Source of the DNA: Rhodocyclales bacterium | GTDB taxonomy: Bacteria; Pseudomonadota; Gammaproteobacteria; Burkholderiales; Rhodocyclaceae | Length of the DNA stretch: 64,000 nt | Assembly (NCBI GenBank): GCA_016214145.1 | Contig: JACRPA010000002.1 | Location: 930,001 to 994,000, forward strand | Reading direction: 5' to 3' | Part shown: piece after piece, positions 1 through 8,549 of the stretch | Position numbering within the stretch: the stretch's first letter is position 1 | Layout of the letters: each line of letters opens with the position of its first letter | The notes under the pieces: generated by a model | What the model was told of the DNA's origin: nothing | What the model saw: only the letters and a program-made list of their open reading frames with translations | Databases searched by the model: none | Translations under genes and position numbers: made by a program

Positions 1-62
1 GTGATGAACGCTGCTTGCGTTCCTTTGCCGGCGCCAGGTGCGCCGAGCAGGATTAATTTCAT
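1..62 (-). CDS. adk: adenylate kinase, N-terminal fragment
   Basis: The first 20 codons of a minus-strand gene run off the left edge. They read MKLILLGAPGAGKGTQAAFI, the adenylate kinase start with its P-loop GAPGAGKGT, which transfers phosphate between ATP and AMP. A GGGAGGG ribosome site lies just upstream of the ATG. It is the last visible gene of the exbB-exbD-lpxK-Trm112-kdsB-adk series, 73 bp after kdsB. Confidence 0.93.
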   Translation of the reverse strand, partial: MKLILLGAPGAGKGTQAAFI

Positions 63-135
63 GACTACCCTCCCAAGGATTACTTATCTATCTGTATGAT
101 TTCTCGGGGATTTTCCCGAGGCGGCAAAGGTACCG

Positions 136-903
136 CTAATTCTTCCTTACGTCAAACTTACAGCGGATACGCTCAAGATCCTCCGGCGTATCAACTCCCG
201 CTTCGGGTGCATGGGCGATTATGGCGACGCGAATGCGGAAGCCATGCCAGAGCACACGCAATTGCTCCAGCGCCTCGAATCCCTCCAGCGGCGAAGGCGA
301 CAGTGCGCCATAGCGGCGCAAGAAGCTGCAACGATAGGCATATATCCCGATGTGGCGCCGCGCTGGCAGCGCTTCCGGCAGGCTCGTACGGTCGGCGGCA
401 AAGGCATCGCGCGGCCAGGGGATGGGCGCGCGGCTGAAATAGAGCGCATGGCCGCGAACATCGCATACGACCTTGACGGCATTGGGATTGAAGAACTCCT
501 CGACACTGGAAATCGGATGGCAGGCGGTGGCCACCGCGGCATCGGCGTCGCCCGCGAGTTCCGCCGCCACACGGCCAATCAGGGCGGGATCGATGAGCGG
601 CTCGTCGCCCTGGACGTTCACCACGACGGTATCGTCGCCCCATCCCAGGCGGTCGGCGACCTCGGCAATGCGATCCGTGCCGCTGGCGTGGCCGACGCGC
701 GTCATCACGGCAGCAAAGCCATGCCGCTCGACGGCGGCACGCACTTCCTCATGATCGGTTGCGACCAGAATTTCCGCCGCGCCGCTTTGCGCGGCGCGCT
801 CGGCAACCCTCACCACCATGGGCTTGCCGGCGATATCGGCCAGCGGCTTGCCGGGGAGCCGGCTGGAAGCATGGCGGGCGGGGATGACAACCTTGAACGG
901 CAT
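136..903 (-). CDS. kdsB: 3-deoxy-manno-octulosonate cytidylyltransferase
   Basis: The 255-residue protein activates Kdo with CTP to CMP-Kdo for lipopolysaccharide inner core synthesis in the cytoplasm. The start [17 protein letters not shown] is the nucleotide-binding signature of the family, and NVQGDEPLI near residues 94-102 is the conserved metal/substrate loop. The length is typical. It follows the Trm112-like gene and precedes adk, matching a common betaproteobacterial order with lpxK, so Kdo activation and lipid A phosphorylation are co-expressed. Confidence 0.96.
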   Translation of the reverse strand: MPFKVVIPARHASSRLPGKPLADIAGKPMVVRVAERAAQSGAAEILVATDHEEVRAAVERHGFAAVMTRVGHASGTDRIAEVADRLGWGDDTVVVNVQGDEPLIDPALIGRVAAELAGDADAAVATACHPISSVEEFFNPNAVKVVCDVRGHALYFSRAPIPWPRDAFAADRTSLPEALPARRHIGIYAYRCSFLRRYGALSPSPLEGFEALEQLRVLWHGFRIRVAIIAHAPEAGVDTPEDLERIRCKFDVRKN

Positions 904-931
904 CGCGTCTTTCTCGTCCCGCCGCGGACGC

Positions 932-1114
932 TCAGCCCGCCGCCTCTTCGTGGCTCAACTGGCGCGCTTCCTCCTCCAGCATCACCGGAATGTCGTCGCG
1001 CACCGGATAGGCCAGCTTGCAGGCCTTGCACACCAGTTCCTGATTGGCCTTGCGGAAATCGAGCGGTCCCTTGCAGACCGGGCAGACGAGTATTTCAAGA
1101 AGCCTGGCATCCAT
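932..1114 (-). CDS. Trm112-family zinc-ribbon protein (YcaR-like)
   Basis: This 60-residue protein begins [18 protein letters not shown] and carries CPVC plus CKAC, a four-cysteine zinc ribbon of the Trm112/UPF0434 family. Family members sit between lpxK and kdsB in many proteobacteria; eukaryotic and archaeal Trm112 activates methyltransferases, but the bacterial role is not settled. The start was placed at the ATG at 1114, which overlaps the lpxK 3' end by 20 bp. The frame stays open upstream, but that extension (RRRKPGCF...) is lpxK shadow. Confidence 0.9.
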   Translation of the reverse strand: MDARLLEILVCPVCKGPLDFRKANQELVCKACKLAYPVRDDIPVMLEEEARQLSHEEAAG

Positions 1115-2105
1115 TGATTTTCTCCACCAGCCATTGCGCAAGATCGGGATCCAGCTGCGCCTCGACCGGAAGCATCCAGGTTTCCGGCGGCGCAAAGGCC
1201 TGGCATTTTACCGCATCTTTCTCGGTCATCAGCAGCGCATCCGCGTCGGCGAAGGCGAGATCGGATGGCTGAAAGACATGGTGATCAGGAAAGGCATGCG
1301 TCTTCACCGTCAGCCCCATGTGCTCGATGTGGCGGAAGAAGCGTGCAGGATGTCCAATGCCGGCCAGCGCGTGCAGCGTTCGGCCGCGCAAGTCCCCCGC
1401 GCCGCAGGTGCGTTGCGGATCGTGCAGATTGCGGAAGCGATCGCCGGCAAGTCGCATGCGGAAAACACGCTGCGGTCGCACTTCCTGCGGAACGGGCGCA
1501 TCGCCGTTCAGCACCAGTGCATCCGCTTCGGCGATGCGCGCCGGACACTCGCGCAAGGGCCCGGCCGGCAGGGGCCAGCCGTTGCCGACGCCGCGCTCAT
1601 CGACCACGACGATCTCGATGTCGCGCGCCAGGCGAAGATGCTGCAGTCCGTCGTCGGCGATCAGGACATTGCAGTCCGCATGCGCCGACAGGAGCGCCTG
1701 CGCCGCGGCAACGCGGTCACGGCCGACGAAGACCGGGCAGCCGGCACGACGAGCCAGCAGAAGCGGCTCGTCGCCGACGCGCGCCGCATCGCTTCCGGCA
1801 GTCACCGCCTCGACCCCCGTCACACTGCCGCCGTAGCCGCGACTGACGACGCCGGGCCGCCAGCCGCGTCCGGTCAGTTCCTGCACAAGGTAAAGCGCCA
1901 ACGGCGTCTTGCCGCTGCCGCCGGCGGTGATGTTGCCGATCACCACCACGGGCACCGGCAGCTTCACGGCCGGCAACCAGCCGAGGCGATACGTCAGCCG
2001 GCGCAGATTGACGGCCAGCGCGAACGGCAGGGCAAGCGGCAGCAGCAGACAGGCGGCCATGCCCCGCTTCTGCCACCCAGCCGCTACCCATCGTTGCAAG
2101 CCCAT
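1095..2105 (-). CDS. lpxK: tetraacyldisaccharide 4'-kinase
   Basis: LpxK phosphorylates the lipid A disaccharide at the 4' position on the inner membrane. An N-terminal hydrophobic segment ([15 protein letters not shown]) is followed by [15 protein letters not shown], the family Walker A, then [10 protein letters not shown]. The start [15 protein letters not shown] fits the usual LpxK N-terminus. A GTG or ATG further up (to 2153) would add a non-family extension. The gene follows exbD and overlaps the Trm112-like gene at its 3' end. Confidence 0.94.
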   Translation of the reverse strand: MGLQRWVAAGWQKRGMAACLLLPLALPFALAVNLRRLTYRLGWLPAVKLPVPVVVIGNITAGGSGKTPLALYLVQELTGRGWRPGVVSRGYGGSVTGVEAVTAGSDAARVGDEPLLLARRAGCPVFVGRDRVAAAQALLSAHADCNVLIADDGLQHLRLARDIEIVVVDERGVGNGWPLPAGPLRECPARIAEADALVLNGDAPVPQEVRPQRVFRMRLAGDRFRNLHDPQRTCGAGDLRGRTLHALAGIGHPARFFRHIEHMGLTVKTHAFPDHHVFQPSDLAFADADALLMTEKDAVKCQAFAPPETWMLPVEAQLDPDLAQWLVEKINGCQAS

Positions 2106-2171
2106 GATTGTCCCGCCGGAAACTAAAACGCCACACGCAGGCGTGTGGCGCATGATACTGCCGCGACCCGA

Positions 2172-2591
2172 TCAGCGCGACGGATTCTGCGTGGCAAAGG
2201 AGATGTGGCTGTAGCCGGATTGCTGCGCCGCCTGCATGACGTCGATCACGCTCTGGTGGGCCGCCTTGGCGTCGGCATTGATCACCACCACCGGCTCCTT
2301 CTCGCTGCCGCCGGCGCGGCGCAGCGCCACGCCGATGGCCTCGACATCCTTGGCGCCGACCGCCACGCGGTTGACCATCACGTCGCCGTTCGCGCTCACC
2401 ACGACATTGATTTCGCTCGGTTTGTCCGGCGACTGGGTGGCGTCCGCCGTGGGCAGGTTGATCTCCAGGCCGGAGAACTTCGAATACGTCGTCGTGATCA
2501 TCAGGAAGATGAGGATGACGAGCAGCACGTCGATCATCGGGATCAGGTTGATCTCCGGCTCTTCCCGGAAACGCCCGCGCTGAAAATTCAT
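2172..2591 (-). CDS. exbD: ExbD/TolR biopolymer transport protein
   Basis: The 139-residue inner-membrane protein has a short cytoplasmic N-terminus, one transmembrane helix (IPMIDVLLVILIFLMITTT) containing the proton-path aspartate, and a periplasmic domain. With ExbB it forms a proton-driven motor that energises TonB- or Tol-type envelope functions. It lies 13 bp after exbB. In this lpxK-linked setting the pair may serve lipid or envelope traffic rather than iron uptake, which is inferred from context; no tonB or receptor is nearby. Confidence 0.93.
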   Translation of the reverse strand: MNFQRGRFREEPEINLIPMIDVLLVILIFLMITTTYSKFSGLEINLPTADATQSPDKPSEINVVVSANGDVMVNRVAVGAKDVEAIGVALRRAGGSEKEPVVVINADAKAAHQSVIDVMQAAQQSGYSHISFATQNPSR

Positions 2592-2604
2592 TGCCGGTTC
2601 GCCT

Positions 2605-3213
2605 TCAAGCCGTGCGCTGGCCGTGCACCAGCTCGACCAGCTTCACCGCCTGTTGCTCCATCTCGACGACGAAGCTGTCGACCAGGGCGCGAAAATGCCG
2701 GTAGAAAATCATGGCCGGAATGGCGATCAGCAGGCCGAAGCCGGTGTTGTAGAGCGCCACCGAGATGCCATGGGCAAGCTGTTGCGGGTTGGTGCCGGCG
2801 GCGGTCGTCGAGCCGAAGATCTCGATCATGCCGACCACCGTGCCGAACAGGCCCATCAGCGGCGCGATCGAGGCGATGGTGCCCAGGCTGGTGAGAAAAC
2901 GCTCCAGTTCATGCGTAACGCCGCGCCCCGCTTCCTCGATGGCCTCCTTCATCGCCTCGCGCGTGCTCTTGACGTTGCGCAGTCCGGCCGACAGCACGCG
3001 GCCAAGGGGAGAATGCTTGGCGACGCGTGAAAGCATCTCTTCGGTTGCGCCGCTCTGGCGATATTCGGCCACGATGTTCTGCAGCAATCCCTCCGGGACG
3101 ATCTTGCTCCGGCGCAGCGCAAGCGATCTCTCGATGATGAAGGCGACGGCGAGAATCGAGGCGAGCAAGAGCGGCCAGATGGGCCAGCCTGCAGCTTGGA
3201 TGATGGCGAACAC
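2605..3213 (-). CDS. exbB: ExbB/MotA/TolQ proton channel protein
   Basis: The 202-residue protein has three hydrophobic segments: residues about 5-25 (WPIWPLLLASILAVAFIIE) and two near residues 105-165 (TIASIAPLMGLFGTVVGMI, LLIAIPAMIFY), the ExbB/TolQ fold that houses ExbD. The GTG at 3213 was chosen because GGGAG lies 6 nt upstream and VFAIIQAAGWPIWP is the family N-terminus. The open frame continues to 3393, but those residues lack homology-like character and cross the DnaA-box region. Confidence 0.92.
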   Translation of the reverse strand: MFAIIQAAGWPIWPLLLASILAVAFIIERSLALRRSKIVPEGLLQNIVAEYRQSGATEEMLSRVAKHSPLGRVLSAGLRNVKSTREAMKEAIEEAGRGVTHELERFLTSLGTIASIAPLMGLFGTVVGMIEIFGSTTAAGTNPQQLAHGISVALYNTGFGLLIAIPAMIFYRHFRALVDSFVVEMEQQAVKLVELVHGQRTA

Positions 3214-3599
3214 GCAAGGCTCCCGTTGTTTTTTGAATAACGGCGAACTGTATATTGGCGATCCTGTTTCGGCAAGAAAAACCGTGCGCAAACTGTCGGC
3301 GCAAGACGACAATTTAGTTACGGCCGCTGCGCTTAACGCCGATAAAACCAAGCCGGCGTTAGCCTTCACTGAAACTTCGTTTTCTTTATCCACAAAACTT
3401 GTGGATAAGTATGTGAATTAGGCGTGGGTGTTTTGAGTAAGTCGGCTTCCTGTAAGACTTTTTCTTACTTCGATGCAAAATGAAGCTCCATTTATTTTCA
3501 TTATTATTCAATGTGTTAACTTCAAACGCCAGAGAGCGCGCAGTTGAGTTGGTTTACTCGATAACGAAAGCGACAGAAGGCATCGGCTAGAATCCACGG
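3214..3599. other. 386-bp intergenic region between exbB and xseA
   Basis: No gene is apparent. The region is more AT-rich than its surroundings and must hold the divergent promoters of exbB and xseA. It contains paired DnaA boxes at 3386-3408, an inverted repeat around 3333-3363 (TAACGCCG/CGGCGTTA) and an AT stretch at 3490-3520 that only loosely resembles a Fur box. Confidence 0.7.
3386..3408. promoter_or_regulatory. two perfect DnaA boxes in inverted orientation
   Basis: TTATCCACA at 3386-3394 and its exact reverse complement TGTGGATAA at 3400-3408 match the consensus DnaA 9-mer and are separated by 5 bp. Together they form a 23-bp inverted repeat with 10-bp arms. They lie upstream of exbB, in an AT-rich stretch. 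They may regulate transcription or titrate DnaA; no dnaA, dnaN or further box cluster is visible, so an origin is not supported. Confidence 0.75.
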
Positions 3600-4952
3600 A
3601 TGCCCTTGGAAACAGACAATCCACCCGGTTCCGGCGAGGAAATTCTCAGCGTTTCCGCGCTCAACCGCCTGGCGCGCCAGGCGCTTGAAAACCGCTTCCC
3701 GCTGCTTTGGGTCAGCGGCGAAATATCCAACCTGCGCCGGCCGGCTTCCGGCCATATCTACTTCGCACTGAAAGACGAAAGCGCCCAGGTCGATTGCGTC
3801 ATGTTCCGCGGCCGCGCCCAGTTGCTTCCTTTCCGTCTGCAGGACGGCATGCGCGTGGAAACGCGCGCCCTTGTCACGCTGTATGAAGCCCGAGGCGGCT
3901 TCCAGCTCAATGTCGAGGCCATGCGCCATGCCGGCATCGGCGCGCTGTTCGAGGCGTTCGCCCGCCTGCGCGCCAACCTCGAAAGCGAAGGACTCTTCGC
4001 GCCGGAGCGCCGGCTGCCGCTGCCGCGCTTTCCGCGCCGCATCGGCATCGTCACCTCGCTTCAGGCAGCCGCCCTGCGCGACATTCTGGCGGCCCTGGCG
4101 CGGCGAGCCCCGCATCTGCCGACGGTGATTTACCCGACGCTGGTCCAGGGCGAGGAGGCCGCCGCCACTATCGCCGAGGCCATCCGCACGGCGGCAAGCC
4201 GCGACGAATGCGATGTCCTCCTCGTCGCCCGCGGCGGCGGCAGCATTGAGGACCTGTGGGCATTCAATGAAGAGGCCGTGGCCCGCGCCATCGACGCCTG
4301 CCCGATTCCGATCATCACCGGCATCGGCCATGAAGCCGACACCACCATCGCCGATCTCGCCGCCGACTGCCGTGCCGCCACCCCCACCGCCGCCGCCGAA
4401 CTGGCCAGCGCCGGCTATGTCGAAGCGCAAAGCGACCTGCTCCGCCTCGCCACCGCCATGCGCACGGAAATGCGCCGTCGCCTTCAGGAACGCATGCAGC
4501 GCATCGACCTGCTGGGGCGCCGACTGATCCATCCCGGCGAGCGCCTGGGCCGCTTGCGCGCGGAAACGGCGCATCTCGCCACCCGTCTCAACGCCGGTCT
4601 GCGCCAGGGGATCGCATCCCGCTTCACAGATTTGCAGCGCCTTCAGGCCCGCTTCGCCTTGCGCCACCCGGATCTGCGCCATGCGCGGCGCGACCTGGAT
4701 GAACTCGCCGTGCGGCTGCGTACATCAGCCTCGACCGGACTTTCCCGACAGCGAAACCGGTTGGAGCAACTCGCCGCCAGCCTCGATCATCTCAGCCCGC
4801 TGGCCGTGCTCCAGCGCGGCTACAGTCTCGTCCGCAAGGCCGACGGCAGCATCGTCCGAACCAGTACACAACTTGCCACGGGCGACGCGCTGCATCTCAC
4901 CTTCGGCGAAGGCGAAGCCGACGCGCAGGTCACCCGGCTGGGCGATAATTGA
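3600..4952 (+). CDS. xseA: exodeoxyribonuclease VII large subunit
   Basis: The 450-residue XseA is the catalytic subunit of a nuclease that degrades single-stranded DNA from both ends. An OB-fold N-terminal domain (ALENRFPLLWVSGEISNL, about residues 25-115) precedes the nuclease domain with RIGIVTS, ARGGGSIEDLWAFN and ITGIGHE (about 130-250), then a coiled-coil C-terminus. Length and motifs are normal. It stands alone; xseB is not in the window. Confidence 0.96.
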   Translation: MPLETDNPPGSGEEILSVSALNRLARQALENRFPLLWVSGEISNLRRPASGHIYFALKDESAQVDCVMFRGRAQLLPFRLQDGMRVETRALVTLYEARGGFQLNVEAMRHAGIGALFEAFARLRANLESEGLFAPERRLPLPRFPRRIGIVTSLQAAALRDILAALARRAPHLPTVIYPTLVQGEEAAATIAEAIRTAASRDECDVLLVARGGGSIEDLWAFNEEAVARAIDACPIPIITGIGHEADTTIADLAADCRAATPTAAAELASAGYVEAQSDLLRLATAMRTEMRRRLQERMQRIDLLGRRLIHPGERLGRLRAETAHLATRLNAGLRQGIASRFTDLQRLQARFALRHPDLRHARRDLDELAVRLRTSASTGLSRQRNRLEQLAASLDHLSPLAVLQRGYSLVRKADGSIVRTSTQLATGDALHLTFGEGEADAQVTRLGDN

Positions 4953-4963
4953 ACGCGCAATTA

Positions 4964-5002
4964 TTGCCAAATGAATTTAACCCGACTAAAATGCTCGGGT
5001 AT
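4964..5002 (+). promoter_or_regulatory. sodB promoter with overlapping IscR type I-like operator
   Basis: TTGCCA (4964-4969) and TAAAAT (4987-4992) with a 17-bp spacer form a good sigma-70 promoter. A 25-bp imperfect palindrome at 4978-5002 (halves ACCCGACT and GCTCGGGTAT) covers the -10. By eye 21 of 25 positions fit the published type I IscR pattern (ATASYYGACT, central AT-rich part, AGTCRRSTAT). Repression by holo-IscR is inferred. Confidence 0.7.
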
Positions 5003-5032
5003 CGCAACCCTGACTGAAACCGGAGACTCAAC

Positions 5033-5617
5033 ATGGAACACACCCTTCCGCCGCTTCCCTACGCGATGGATGCGCTCGCGCCGCACATCTCGAAGGAGAC
5101 CTTCGAATACCACTATGGCAAGCACCACCAGACCTATGTCACCAACCTGAACAACCTGATCAAGGGCGGCGAGTTCGAGAGCGCCGGCCTGGAAGACATC
5201 GTCAGAAAGGCTTCAGGCGGCCTCTTCAACAACGCCGCCCAGGTGTGGAACCACACTTTCTTCTGGAGCAGCATGAAGCCGAACGGCGGCGGCGCACCCG
5301 CCGGCGCCCTGGCCGACGCCATCAACAAGAAGTGGGGCTCCTTCGACGAGTTCAAGAAGGCCTTCCAGGCCTCGGCCGTCGGCAACTTCGGCTCCGGCTG
5401 GACCTGGCTGGTGAAGAAGCCGGACGGCTCGGTGGACATCGTGAATACCAGCAACGCCGCCACCCCGCTCACCACGGACAGCAAGGCGCTGCTCACCATC
5501 GACGTGTGGGAACACGCCTACTACATCGACTACCGCAACGCCCGGGCGAAGTTCGTCGAGACCTTCCTCGCCAGCCTGGCCAACTGGGACTTCGCGGCGA
5601 AGAATTTCGCCGGCTGA
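5033..5617 (+). CDS. sodB: iron superoxide dismutase
   Basis: The 194-residue enzyme converts superoxide to peroxide and oxygen in the cytoplasm. It carries the Fe/Mn SOD ligands in KHHQTYV (about residue 27), WNHTFFW (about 74-80) and DVWEHAYY near residue 160. The N-terminal [16 protein letters not shown], the length and the [11 protein letters not shown] context favour the iron form. A GGAG ribosome site precedes the ATG. It is monocistronic, with a strong promoter overlapped by an IscR-like box and a rho-independent terminator behind it. Confidence 0.95.
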   Translation: MEHTLPPLPYAMDALAPHISKETFEYHYGKHHQTYVTNLNNLIKGGEFESAGLEDIVRKASGGLFNNAAQVWNHTFFWSSMKPNGGGAPAGALADAINKKWGSFDEFKKAFQASAVGNFGSGWTWLVKKPDGSVDIVNTSNAATPLTTDSKALLTIDVWEHAYYIDYRNARAKFVETFLASLANWDFAAKNFAG

Positions 5618-5634
5618 CAGCAAACTGAAACAAG

Positions 5635-5669
5635 CCGCAGCGACGGGAAACCGTCGCTGCGGTTTTTTT
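5635..5669 (+). terminator. rho-independent terminator of sodB
   Basis: A perfect 12-bp stem (CCGCAGCGACGG with its complement) closes a GAAA tetraloop and is followed by seven T residues. It begins 17 bp after the sodB stop and ends just before the convergent tupA-like gene. Confidence 0.95.
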
Positions 5670-5674
5670 GTTGC

Positions 5675-6484
5675 CTATTTCCCGTAGGCGGGAAAAAACA
5701 ACTGCTCGCCGTTCACCCTGAAGCCGGCGATCAGCCCCTGCCCTTCCGGCGAGGTGAGCCACTCGATCAGCTTCATGGCGCCGTCGAAATTGATGTCCGG
5801 ATATTTCTTCGGGCTGACGGCGATGATGCCGTAGGGGTTGAACATCTTCGCATCGCCCTGCACGAGGATTTCCAGGCCGGTCCTGGCGCGATAAGCGCCG
5901 AAGGTGGCGCGGTCGCTCAGCGTGTAGGCCTTCATCTCGCCGGCCATGGTCAACACCTCGCCCATGCCGAGGCCGGCCGAGACGAACCAGGCGCCCTTCG
6001 GCTCCACGCCCGCCTCCTTCCAGTAGGCCTTCTCCATCTGGTCGGTGCCGGAGTTGTCGCCGCGCGAGATGAACTTGGCGCGGCCTTCGCCCAGCTTGCG
6101 GAAGGCGGCGATGATGTCCCGCGTGCCGCGCAGGGCCAGCGGGTCTTCCTGTGCACCGACCAGGATGAAGTCGTTGTACATGACATCACGGCGGTTCACG
6201 CCGTGGCCATCAGCCACAAACTTGTCCTCCGCCGCGCGCGCATGCACCAGCACGACATCCACATCGCCGTTCTTGCCCAGCTCCAAGGCCTTGCCGGTGC
6301 CAACCGAGATGACATGCACCCGGATACCGTGCTTCTTTTCGAATGCCGGGAGGAGCGCCTTGAGCAGCCCGGAATTTTCCGTGCTGGTGGTGGTGGACAA
6401 GCGGATATCACGCGCCTGGGCGGGCAAGCTCAGGATCAGCAGCGCGCCGAACAGGGCTGCCGCCCAGCGAAATCCTTGTTGCAT
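5675..6484 (-). CDS. tupA: tungstate/molybdate-type ABC substrate-binding protein (TupA-like)
   Basis: The 269-residue exported protein has a signal peptide (FGALLILSLPAQA) followed by RDIRLSTTTSTENSGLL, the TTTST oxyanion-binding motif of TupA. It also has SRGDNSGTDQMEKAYW and GMGEVLTMAGEMKAYTLSDRATF, typical of tungstate binders. The start at 6484 has AGGAG upstream. No tupB permease or tupC ATPase is adjacent: it is followed by a terminator and preceded by an unknown gene, so it either works with a transporter elsewhere or acts as a sensor. Specificity for tungstate over molybdate is family-based. Confidence 0.85.
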   Translation of the reverse strand: MQQGFRWAAALFGALLILSLPAQARDIRLSTTTSTENSGLLKALLPAFEKKHGIRVHVISVGTGKALELGKNGDVDVVLVHARAAEDKFVADGHGVNRRDVMYNDFILVGAQEDPLALRGTRDIIAAFRKLGEGRAKFISRGDNSGTDQMEKAYWKEAGVEPKGAWFVSAGLGMGEVLTMAGEMKAYTLSDRATFGAYRARTGLEILVQGDAKMFNPYGIIAVSPKKYPDINFDGAMKLIEWLTSPEGQGLIAGFRVNGEQLFFPAYGK

Positions 6485-6501
6485 CGAAACACTCCTTTTT
6501 A

Positions 6502-6954
6502 TCAATCGTGGCTGCTCATGCGCAGCCGAAGCGTCAGATTCTCAGTGGCGGACTTCGCCGCCCGCAAGCGGGCGTACCGGCGCATTTCCGCCACTTCCTC
6601 GCTCTGCGGCAGCGGCAGGGCCACCAGGCGGGCCTCGGTATAGCCATGGAACGGCCGTTCGGCGCCGAAAGCCACGTCGAGCACCAGATCGACGGCTTCG
6701 CTTCCGGCAGCGGTCCCGGGCATCGCGTAAAAGGCACAGCCGGCCACCTCGCCGATCCGGCGGAAGTCCCACAGCGCCATGAACTGCTCGCGCGGGCTCC
6801 AGCCGACGGTGCCGCCCTCTCCCACCGCGCTGTCGCTGAACAGCACGATCTCGCCGAAGCAGGCTTTCAACCAGCCGAGATAATGGCCGGCGCACTCGGT
6901 CAGCGCGACACCTGCAGTATCCGGAAGTCCGTCCATATCCATTATGCAATCCAT
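6502..6954 (-). CDS. protein of unknown function upstream of tupA
   Basis: I do not recognise this family. The roughly 150-residue product has no signal peptide or clear membrane helix. It starts MDCIMDMDGLPDTAGVALTECAGHYLG and has a charged, arginine-rich C-terminus. ATGs at 6972, 6954 and 6942 are all possible starts. It lies 17 bp before tupA in the same direction, so the two probably form one unit, divergent from the HTH/PBP-like regulator. A role in tungstate or molybdate handling is only suggested by context. Confidence 0.65.
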   Translation of the reverse strand: MDCIMDMDGLPDTAGVALTECAGHYLGWLKACFGEIVLFSDSAVGEGGTVGWSPREQFMALWDFRRIGEVAGCAFYAMPGTAAGSEAVDLVLDVAFGAERPFHGYTEARLVALPLPQSEEVAEMRRYARLRAAKSATENLTLRLRMSSHD

Positions 6955-7025
6955 TACATATGCAACCGCCAAATCTGCAGTGCGCAGTAGCAGCTACAAT
7001 AGGCAAAATTGCCGGAGACGCAAAT

Positions 7026-8099
7026 ATGTCGCAGAAGAACATAAAGGGGCTGTCGCTGGTCTGCCACTGGAGCACGGGCGAGCGGCCGTCGCAGCCGGAG
7101 GAGGCGCGGCTGCTCGGCCTGCTCGAACGCATCCGGCTGGGCGGCTCGATCGCCGCGGCGGCGCGCGAGGCGGGCATCTCCTACCGCAATGCCTGGGGCC
7201 TGCTGGCGCGCTGGGAAGCCCGCTTCGGCCACCCCCTGCTGATTCCGGCGCGCGGCCTCGGCACCCGCCTGACGCCCTTCGCCGCGCGGCTGCTCGAACT
7301 GGACGTACAGATCCGCGACCTGCTGGCGCCGCATCTGGCAGCTGCCGCAGAACAGATGGCGCAGGGACTGGCCGAGGCTGTCGCTCCCGCGCGGGCAGTA
7401 CCGCGCATCCACGCCAGCCATGACCTGGCGCTGGCGCTGCTGCCCGCGCGCATGGCGAAGCTGGGACAGCCTGCCGATCTGCAATTCCATGGCAGTCTGG
7501 AAAGCCTCGCTTCCTTCGCCGAGGGCCGCTGCGAGATCGCCGGCTTTCATTGCCCGGAGGGCGCCGTCGGCGCGACCTTGTGGCAGCAATACAAACCTTA
7601 TCTCAGGCCGCGGCAGCAAGCGTTGATCCGGCTGGCAAAGCGCACCCAGGGCATCATGGTCGCGCCCGGCAATCCGAAGAAGCTGCGCGGCATCCGCGAC
7701 CTGACGCGGCCAGGCGTGCGTTTCCTCAACCGCCAGAGCGGCGCCGGCACGCGACTGCTGCTCGACTGGATGCTGCGGGAAAACGGCATCGCGGCGCGGA
7801 CCATCGCCGGCTACGGCGACGTGGAACTGACGCATTCCGCCGTGGCGGCAATGATCGCCAGCGGCCATGCCGACGCCGGGCTCGGCGTGGAAGCGGCGGC
7901 GCGCCAGTTCGATCTCGGCTTCGTGCCGCTGCTGAAGGAGGATTATTTTCTCGTCACACGGCGGGAGCTTCTGCGCCAGCCGGCCTTCGTGGCACTGGTC
8001 GAGTTGCTCAAGGGAAACGCCTTCCGTGGCGCCGTGCGCGCCCTGTCGGGCTACGATCCGGCGGGCAGCGGTATGGAAGAGCCGTTCTACGGAGACTGA
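7026..8099 (+). CDS. one-component regulator: LysR/ModE-type HTH plus PBP-like ligand domain
   Basis: The 357-residue protein has an N-terminal winged helix (RLGGSIAAAAREAGISYRNAWGLLARWEARFG, about residues 37-68) like ModE/LysR. Its C-terminal half (about 130-340) resembles the periplasmic-binding-like domain found in molybdate-related regulators: QGIMVAPGNPKKLRGIRDL, FLNRQSGAGTRLLLD, AAMIASGHADAGLGVEAAA. It is divergent from the tupA unit, and two ATGCAA direct repeats spaced 16 bp (6944 and 6960) lie between them as possible operators. It probably senses an oxyanion or cofactor and controls tupA and/or the reductase operon. A copy of the dispersed 25-bp motif overlaps its stop. Confidence 0.82.
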   Translation: MSQKNIKGLSLVCHWSTGERPSQPEEARLLGLLERIRLGGSIAAAAREAGISYRNAWGLLARWEARFGHPLLIPARGLGTRLTPFAARLLELDVQIRDLLAPHLAAAAEQMAQGLAEAVAPARAVPRIHASHDLALALLPARMAKLGQPADLQFHGSLESLASFAEGRCEIAGFHCPEGAVGATLWQQYKPYLRPRQQALIRLAKRTQGIMVAPGNPKKLRGIRDLTRPGVRFLNRQSGAGTRLLLDWMLRENGIAARTIAGYGDVELTHSAVAAMIASGHADAGLGVEAAARQFDLGFVPLLKEDYFLVTRRELLRQPAFVALVELLKGNAFRGAVRALSGYDPAGSGMEEPFYGD

Positions 8100-8103
8100 C
8101 TTT
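8079..8103 (-). repeat. dispersed 25-bp motif, copy 1
   Basis: On the minus strand it reads AAAGTCAGTC, spacer TCCGTAGA, ACGGCTC (15 of the 17 fixed positions). It covers the stop codon of the HTH/PBP-like regulator and ends 2 bp before the convergent DUF192 gene. Confidence 0.7.
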
Positions 8104-8105
8104 GT

Positions 8106-8537
8106 TCAGCGGCCCGGCGGCGCCTTGTCGAGGCCGTTGATCTTCGCGCCGGCGGCAAGCCCGCGGCTTTTGAACCAGCCGGCGTTCATCTCCAGGGCGA
8201 AACGCACCGGCTTGGCCGAACAGTGGTTGTCGAGCGACTGCGGCTGCATGTCGGCGATCTGCACGATGCGGCCGCTGTCGTCGATGAAGGCGATGCTGAG
8301 GGGGATCAGGGTGTTCTTCATCCAGAAGCACTGCACGCCGGGCTTGGGGAAGACGAACAGCATGCCGCGCTGCACGGGCATCGCGGGCCGGTTCATCAGG
8401 CCGGTGGCGCGGTCTCCCTGCGTGCTCGCCACCTCGGCCTCGATGCGGTGCATGCCGGCGGAGAGTTCGAGGGTCGGCGCGGCCAGCGCGGCGGCGCTCG
8501 TCAGCAGCAGGAAGAAAAAGAGGGACAGAGATTTCAT
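8106..8537 (-). CDS. exported DUF192 family protein
   Basis: The 143-residue protein has a clear signal peptide (LFFFLLLTSAAALAA) and the DUF192 core: EVASTQGDRATGLMNR, MLFVFPKPGVQCFWMKNT and LIPLSIAFID. The family is small, usually periplasmic or extracytoplasmic, and of unknown function. It is the last gene behind the cytochrome/Mo oxidoreductase operon, 12 bp after the chaperone gene. That placement may be incidental, since DUF192 genes occur widely. Confidence 0.88.
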   Translation of the reverse strand: MKSLSLFFFLLLTSAAALAAPTLELSAGMHRIEAEVASTQGDRATGLMNRPAMPVQRGMLFVFPKPGVQCFWMKNTLIPLSIAFIDDSGRIVQIADMQPQSLDNHCSAKPVRFALEMNAGWFKSRGLAAGAKINGLDKAPPGR

Positions 8538-8549
8538 CAGGGCGAGAGC

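Noticed and set aside
2605-3393. Longer exbB start at 3393
   Set aside because: The added 60 residues do not resemble ExbB and cross the regulatory region; the GTG at 3213 has a good ribosome site.
3490-3520. Fur box upstream of exbB
   Set aside because: The AT-rich text has too many mismatches to the 19-bp Fur consensus and lacks good symmetry.
3214-3599. Replication origin
   Set aside because: Only two DnaA boxes, no dnaA, dnaN, gidA or rpmH nearby, and no AT-rich 13-mer array.
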